From: Georgenia wutianyii
Lineage (GTDB): Bacteria; Actinomycetota; Actinomycetes; Actinomycetales; Actinomycetaceae
Reading direction: 5' to 3'
Length of the DNA stretch: 64,000 bases
NCBI RefSeq assembly: GCF_006349365.1
Contig: NZ_CP040899.1
Location: 3,348,001 to 3,412,000, forward strand
Within the stretch, counting starts at the first letter, position 1. Each line of letters opens with the position of its first letter. Position numbers and translations under genes: made by a program. A model generated the notes under the pieces. That model was given only the letters and a program-made list of their open reading frames with translations. It was not told the origin of the DNA and did not search any database. Below, piece by piece: positions 59,786 through 64,000 of this stretch.

Positions 59786-61074
59786 CGTGGGAGAACTGGT
59801 CCGGGACGGTGGCGGTGACGCCCGCGGAGGTCGCCTGCCCCCGGGACGTCGAGGAGGTCGTCGAGGTCGTGCGGCGCGCGGGCCGGGCGGGGCGCCAGGT
59901 GACGGCGGTCGGCTCGGGACACTCCTTCACCCCGCTGGCCGAGGCGCGCGACGTCCAGCTGCGCCTGGACCACCTCACCGGGATCGTCGCCGTGGAACCG
60001 GGCGGCCGGGTGCGGGTGCGGGCCGGGACGCGACTGCGCGAGCTCAGCGCGCTGCTCGCGCGGCACGGGCTGGCGCTGGAGAACCTCGGGGACATCGACG
60101 CGCAGACTGTGGCGGGCGCCGTCGCGACCGGGACGCACGGCACGGGCGCCCGGTTCGGCGGTCTGGCGACTCAGGTGGCCGCGCTCGAGCTCGTCACCGG
60201 GGACGGGCGGCTGCTGCGCCTGGGCGAGGGCGCGGGGCCGCCGGTCGAGGGCGTCGTGGTCGGGCTCGGCGCACTCGGGGTGGTCACCGAGGTGACGCTG
60301 CGGTGCGTGCCGGCGTTCACGCTGCACGCGGTGGAGGACACCGAGCGCTACGACGCCGTCCTCGAGTCGCTGGACGAACGCGTCGAGCGCCACGACCACG
60401 TCGAGTTCTACTGGTTCCCCTACACCGACCGCTGCCTCACCAAGACGAACACCCGGCGCCCGGGTCCCCCGGAGCGGCCGCTGCCGCGCTGGCGGCGGGT
60501 GCTGGAGGACGAGGTGCTGAGCAACGGCGTCTACCGGGCGGTCAACGAGGTCGGGCGCCGCCGGCCGCGGGCGGTCCCGGCGCTCAACCGGCTCGCCGCC
60601 CGGGCGCTGTCGCGGCGCGAGTACGACGACGTCTCCTCGCGGGTCTTCGCCACCACCCGGCGGGTGCGGTTCGTGGAGTCGGAGTACGCCGTGCCGCGGG
60701 AGTCGCTCGTGCCCGTGCTCGGCGCGCTGCGGGCGTGGGTGGCGGCCCACCCGGAGGCGGCCGTGCAGTTCCCGGTGGAGGTGCGCTTCGCGGCCGCCGA
60801 CGACGTGTGGCTGTCCACCGCGTACCGGCGTCCCACCGCCTACGTCGCCGTCCACCAGTTCCACCGCTCCCCCGCGGCGGACTACTTCCACGCGGTCGAG
60901 GCGATCGCGGCGGAGCACGGCGGGCGTCCGCACTGGGGAAAGCTCCACGGCCTGGACGCCACCGCGCTCACCGCGCGCTACCCGCGCCTCCCGGAGGTCC
61001 TCGCCCTGCGGGAGGAGCTCGACCCGCAGCGGGTCCTCACCAACCGCCACCTGCGCCGCCTGCTCGGAGAGTAA
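59782..61074 (+). CDS. D-arabinono-1,4-lactone oxidase-family FAD enzyme
   Basis: A 430-residue oxidoreductase with a PCMH-type FAD domain (GSGHSFTPLAEA near residue 45, the His being the likely covalent flavin site; GAVATGTHGTGARFGGL near 115) and a C-terminal ALO domain ending FHRSPAADYFHAVEAI and HWGKLHGLDA. The family oxidises sugar lactones or alditols (AldO). GTG at 59782 overlaps the preceding stop; GTG at 59773 is an alternative. Co-translation with a PLP enzyme suggests a shared pathway, not yet named. Confidence 0.9.
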   Translation: MTWENWSGTVAVTPAEVACPRDVEEVVEVVRRAGRAGRQVTAVGSGHSFTPLAEARDVQLRLDHLTGIVAVEPGGRVRVRAGTRLRELSALLARHGLALENLGDIDAQTVAGAVATGTHGTGARFGGLATQVAALELVTGDGRLLRLGEGAGPPVEGVVVGLGALGVVTEVTLRCVPAFTLHAVEDTERYDAVLESLDERVERHDHVEFYWFPYTDRCLTKTNTRRPGPPERPLPRWRRVLEDEVLSNGVYRAVNEVGRRRPRAVPALNRLAARALSRREYDDVSSRVFATTRRVRFVESEYAVPRESLVPVLGALRAWVAAHPEAAVQFPVEVRFAAADDVWLSTAYRRPTAYVAVHQFHRSPAADYFHAVEAIAAEHGGRPHWGKLHGLDATALTARYPRLPEVLALREELDPQRVLTNRHLRRLLGE

Positions 61075-61170
61075 CGAACCTCACACCTTTCGCGGTCCTG
61101 ACGCGGAACATGCAACCCCCCTCCCTGACGTTATGTCACACGGAGCACGACGAGACCAGGGAGGAGAGCC

Positions 61171-61551
61171 GTGAGGCGACGCAAGTACGTGGAGTTCGAG
61201 GGGGACGACGGGACGACGCTGCGCTACGCACGCCACGCGAACGGTGGCGGGTTCGTCGAGCGCACGGCGCGGGCGCACCCGACCGCCTGGATCGCCCCCG
61301 GCGCCTACGTCGACCCGGGTGCCCGGGTGGGCGCCGAGGCACACCTCGACGACGGCGCGTGGATCGACCGTGGCGCGGTCGTCGCGGCCACGGCGAGGAT
61401 CGGCAAGAACACGCACATCGGCGCCAACGCCGTCATCGGGCGCGGCGCCCGGGTACGGGACGGGGCGAAGGTGGCCTCCGGGGTCCGCGTCGCGGACTTC
61501 GCGGTCGTCGACCCCGACACCATCGTCACCGCGGACCTCACCGCCGCGTGA
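61171..61551 (+). CDS. Small left-handed beta-helix (hexapeptide repeat) protein
   Basis: A 126-residue protein. After 30 residues with charged strands, hexapeptide repeats follow (AWIAPGAYVDPGARVG, AWIDRGAVVAATARIG, THIGANAVIGRGARVR), the fold of LbetaH acyltransferases and gamma carbonic anhydrases. It lacks an acyltransferase His motif and is much shorter than true transferases, so it may be structural or bind a ligand. The GTG at 61171 has a strong GGGAGGAG site. A terminator follows at 61563. Confidence 0.75.
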   Translation: MRRRKYVEFEGDDGTTLRYARHANGGGFVERTARAHPTAWIAPGAYVDPGARVGAEAHLDDGAWIDRGAVVAATARIGKNTHIGANAVIGRGARVRDGAKVASGVRVADFAVVDPDTIVTADLTAA

Positions 61552-61562
61552 GTCTGCGCCCC

Positions 61563-61599
61563 TGAGGGGTTCGGGTCCTGCGCGGACCCGGACCCCTCA
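61563..61599. terminator. 16-bp stem bidirectional terminator
   Basis: Arms TGAGGGGTTCGGGTCC and its complement with one G-T pair, loop TGCGC, between the convergent LbetaH and LLM/FAD genes. Confidence 0.9.
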
Positions 61600-61605
61600 C
61601 GTGCG

Positions 61606-63855
61606 TCACGGAGCGATGTTCGTGTTGTCCCGGAAGACGTTGGCCGGGTCGTAGCGACGCTTGAGCTCGCGCAGCCGGGCGAGGGTGGCCGGCGGGTAGG
61701 CCTCGGTCAGCCGCTCGGGCCGCGGGTCGCTGGAGAAGCTCGGGTAGCTGCCGGAGAAGTGGTGGGCCATCGCGTCCCACGCGCCGTCCAGCCGCTGCCG
61801 GCCCCCGCCGAAGGCGGTGAGGGAGAAGTTCGCCGAGCGGTGCGCGAACGCGGTGGCCTCCGGGGGGACGTCGGAGCCCGCCCCACCCATCGAGCGGATC
61901 TGGAAGAAGAAGGTGCTCCCCGAGCGCACGAGCCGCTCGGCGTCCGCCGCGAGCTGCGGGGTGAGGTGCTCGGCGAGCCCGGTGCGGCTCACCGGCTCCC
62001 CCTCGCTCGTCGGGTGGGTGTCCGGCGTGGCGACGAGGGCGGAGTAGGGCACGACCTGGACCGACTGGCTGACGAGCGGCCCGACCTGCGCGAACGGCTG
62101 GAGCATCGCGATGATCGTCGCGGGGTCCGCGGAGTCGACGACGGTGGTCGTCTGCGCGAGGAGCTGCCCGCCCCGCGGCGCGCCCATCATGAGGAAGCTG
62201 GTGAGCTCGCGCGGGGCCGCCTCGACGGCCGCGCCCCAGCGGGTGAGGAGGTCGGCGGTGTCGCTCGCGTCGTAGACGAGCTGGGCCACGCCCACGTCCC
62301 CGACCTCGGCGGCCTGCATCTCGAAGGCGGTGGCGACGCCGAAGTTGAAGCCGGCACCGCGGACCGCCCAGAAGAGGTCGGGGTGCTCCTCGGCGCTCGT
62401 ACGCACGTGGGTGCCGTCGGCCAGGACGAGCTCCACGGCCCGCACGTGGTCGATGGTCAGGCCGTGGGCCCGCCCGAGGAAGCCGATGCCACCGGTGGTC
62501 GCCAGCCCGCCGACCCCGACGCCGCCGTAGTCCCCCGAGCTGATCGCCCAGCCGCGCGGGGCCAGCGCGGCGGCCACCTCGCCCCAGCGGGCACCCGGGC
62601 CGACCCGCACGAGCCGGGTCGCGTCGTCGAGCACCTCGATGGTGTTGAGCCGGGAGACGTCCAGGACGATGCCGCCGTCGTTGGTCGAGCGGCCGCTGAT
62701 GCCGTGGCCCGCGCTGCGCAGGGACAGCGGCACGTCCTGGGCGCGCGCGAAGGCGAGCGCCTCGGCGACCTCCTCGGGTGTGCCGGGGCGCAGGACGAGG
62801 CCGGGCGACCCGCCCCGCAGGTAGGTGGAGCGCACTGCGGCGTACTGCGCGTCCCCGGGCTCGACCGCGGTGTCCGCGAGCGCCGCGGGCAGGTCGTCGT
62901 AGGCGATGCGCGGGCGGCGGGCGGCCAGCGCCGCGGCGCCGCGGGTGGGGGCGGGCGGGGTGCCGCGCCGGGCGCGCGCGTCGGCGACGGCCTCGCGCAG
63001 CGCGGGGGCGACGTCGCGGGCGAAGCGCTCGAGGGTGGCGGGGTCGTCGCTCGCGAGGACGACGGTGCCCACGCCGTCGTCGAGGACGAGCGGGAGGAGG
63101 TCGGCGACCCAGCGCTCCGGCGGGCCGTCGAGGAAGCCGGCGGCGTCGGGGGCGAAGCGGCCGGTGACGTTGAGGACGCGGCGGACCTCGCGCGGGTCGC
63201 GGCCCGCGGAGGCCGCGGCGACGTCGATCATCGCGTTCCCGTCGCGCAGGCCGGGCACGCCCGCGTTCCCGCCGGGGACGACCCAGCCGTCGGCGAGGCG
63301 CCCGACGAGGTCGAGCATCCGCCGTCGGGCGGCGCCGACCCACACCGGCACGGTGTGCGCGGGTGCCGGGCCGCGCTGCGCCCCGGTGAGCCGGTGGTGC
63401 TCGCCGCGGTAGCTGAGCGGGGTGGGCGTGGCGGCGTCCCACGTGCCGCGGACGACCTCGATCGCCTCCTCCAGTGCCGCGACGGACTGCCCGGGCGTCA
63501 GCCGGGGCACCCCCATGGCCTCCATCGCGTCCCAGAAGACGCCGGCGCCCAGGCCGAGGGTGAGCCGCCCGCCGCTGAGCAGGTCGAGGCTGGCGGCGGC
63601 GCGGGCGACGACGGCCGGCGGGCGCATCGGGACGTTGAGCACGCTCGGCGCGAGGCCGATGCGCTCGGTACGTCCGGCGATCCAGGAGAGCAGCGTCCAC
63701 GTCTCGTGGAAGCGCGGCTGGTAGGGGTGGTCCTGGATCGTCACGAGGTCGAGGCCGAGCTCCTCGGCGCGCACGGCGAGGTCGACGGCGGCGTGGGGCG
63801 CCTCGGCGGTGGGGGTGAGGAAGACGCCGAGCTGGAGCGGGTGTCCGTAGTCCAT
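61606..63855 (-). CDS. Fusion of LLM-class (luciferase-like) and FAD-binding BBE-type oxidoreductases
   Basis: A 749-residue two-enzyme protein. Residues about 1-310 form a luciferase-like monooxygenase barrel (LGVFLTPTAEAP, GRLTLGLGAGVFWDAM, VPVWVGAARRRMLDLV), which uses F420 or FMN. Residues about 340-520 are a PCMH FAD domain (LSLRSAGHGISGRSTNDGG, His as covalent flavin site) and the end is a BBE domain (RRYDPANVFRDNTNI). The second covalent site, normally a Cys before VGVGG, reads SSGDYGGVGVGG, so flavin is likely attached only through His. ATG shares a base with the stop of the upstream LLM gene (TGATG). Confidence 0.88.
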   Translation of the reverse strand: MDYGHPLQLGVFLTPTAEAPHAAVDLAVRAEELGLDLVTIQDHPYQPRFHETWTLLSWIAGRTERIGLAPSVLNVPMRPPAVVARAAASLDLLSGGRLTLGLGAGVFWDAMEAMGVPRLTPGQSVAALEEAIEVVRGTWDAATPTPLSYRGEHHRLTGAQRGPAPAHTVPVWVGAARRRMLDLVGRLADGWVVPGGNAGVPGLRDGNAMIDVAAASAGRDPREVRRVLNVTGRFAPDAAGFLDGPPERWVADLLPLVLDDGVGTVVLASDDPATLERFARDVAPALREAVADARARRGTPPAPTRGAAALAARRPRIAYDDLPAALADTAVEPGDAQYAAVRSTYLRGGSPGLVLRPGTPEEVAEALAFARAQDVPLSLRSAGHGISGRSTNDGGIVLDVSRLNTIEVLDDATRLVRVGPGARWGEVAAALAPRGWAISSGDYGGVGVGGLATTGGIGFLGRAHGLTIDHVRAVELVLADGTHVRTSAEEHPDLFWAVRGAGFNFGVATAFEMQAAEVGDVGVAQLVYDASDTADLLTRWGAAVEAAPRELTSFLMMGAPRGGQLLAQTTTVVDSADPATIIAMLQPFAQVGPLVSQSVQVVPYSALVATPDTHPTSEGEPVSRTGLAEHLTPQLAADAERLVRSGSTFFFQIRSMGGAGSDVPPEATAFAHRSANFSLTAFGGGRQRLDGAWDAMAHHFSGSYPSFSSDPRPERLTEAYPPATLARLRELKRRYDPANVFRDNTNIAP

Positions 63856-64000
63856 CAGGCACGCTCCGCCGCGACGAGCTCACGCACGGCCGGGGCGATC
63901 TCCTGGCCGAGCAGGGCGAAGGCGGTGGGGTCGTCCCCGGCGAGGATGTAGGCGCTCACCCCGTGCTCCAGGGTGATCGCGGCGAGCTGCTCGGCCCACT
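63855..64000 (-). CDS. LLM-class flavin-dependent oxidoreductase, C-terminal end only
   Basis: Only the last 48 residues lie in the window; the gene continues past the right edge. The end WAEQLAAITLEHGVSAYILA, then DDPTAFALLGQEIAPAVREL is the characteristic C-terminus of actinobacterial LLM-class (luciferase-like) oxidoreductases. Its TGA overlaps the ATG of the fusion oxidoreductase, so the two are co-translated. Confidence 0.75.
   Translation of the reverse strand, partial: WAEQLAAITLEHGVSAYILAGDDPTAFALLGQEIAPAVRELVAAERA

Noticed and set aside
61538..63883. Alternative minus-strand frame over the LLM/FAD fusion
   Set aside because: Arg/Pro-rich out-of-frame shadow; the fusion frame has full enzyme motifs throughout.
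1..64000. tRNA or rRNA genes
   Set aside because: No cloverleaf-compatible stretch with a TTCGANNCC-type T-loop and no rRNA-like sequence was noticed in the gaps; a tRNAscan run would settle it.

Overview
The window is about 64 kb of very GC-rich DNA. Strong third-position G/C bias, many GTG starts, many 1-4 bp start/stop overlaps and the gene families present all point to a chromosome segment of a high-GC actinobacterium. My guess is Micrococcales (Georgenia/Cellulomonas-like); that placement is an inference from gene content and was not tested by alignment. No rRNA, tRNA, transposase, phage structural gene or CRISPR array was found. The segment looks like ordinary chromosome with some accessory intergenic elements.

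Layout. 1-398: start of a FAD oxidoreductase cut by the window edge. 440-5669 (minus): a six-gene, translationally coupled moxR / DUF58 / small membrane protein / VWA / VWA / TPR operon. 5802-9755: a CopD-CtaG fusion membrane protein, a small membrane protein, an LmeA/DUF2993-like protein and an HTH protein. 9946-15517: a secreted amidase with six DWDG-type repeats, a HAD phosphatase, an unknown helical protein and a GntP-type permease. 15543-20610: an S9 peptidase, a DASS-type anion transporter and a SpoIIE-type PP2C phosphatase. 20614-24184 (minus): E2-E1beta-E1alpha of a 2-oxoacid dehydrogenase complex with palindromic operator candidates upstream; no E3 gene is nearby. 24487-30043: HisC-like aminotransferase, a phage-holin-like membrane protein, a WXG100-like protein coupled to a WXG-like/alpha-beta-hydrolase fusion, a low-molecular-weight phosphatase and purB. 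30423-34055: a VKOR-family protein, then csoR-copZ-copA behind a CsoR box. 34145-37824 (minus): a phosphotransferase-like protein and metN-metI-metQ controlled by a compact SAM-I riboswitch. 38050-46688: a CPBP protease, a kinase-like/LPG-synthase-type flippase fusion coupled to a DUF2079 protein, a CopC protein, a lipoprotein, a degenerate PfkB protein, gpmA and a CYTH protein. 46794-53816: a very large secreted subtilase, a non-canonical NRAMP-like transporter, a WYL regulator and a divergent small membrane protein. 54384-64000: an ArsR-like regulator, DedA, a photolyase followed in frame by a GNAT remnant, a hexose-6-phosphate mutarotase, a PLP aldolase/lactone oxidase pair, a hexapeptide-repeat protein, an LLM/FAD fusion oxidoreductase and the end of a second LLM gene.

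How the parts work together. Copper handling is spread over several loci: CsoR-CopZ-CopA for sensing and efflux, the CopD-CtaG fusion and a CopC protein. Methionine uptake is under SAM riboswitch control. Envelope and secretion functions are prominent (MoxR/VWA, subtilase, repeat-bearing amidase, flippase-like fusion, WXG-like pair).

The most unusual material is: (i) a dispersed intergenic repeat with a core of about 22 nt, seen at four loci and forming a dense inverted array at 30101-30340; (ii) a 118-bp direct duplication at 54075-54375, each copy carrying 14-bp inverted arms; (iii) the WXG-like/hydrolase pair; (iv) several enzymes or transporters lacking hallmark residues (PfkB-like, NRAMP-like); and (v) in-frame GNAT debris directly behind the photolyase stop codon.
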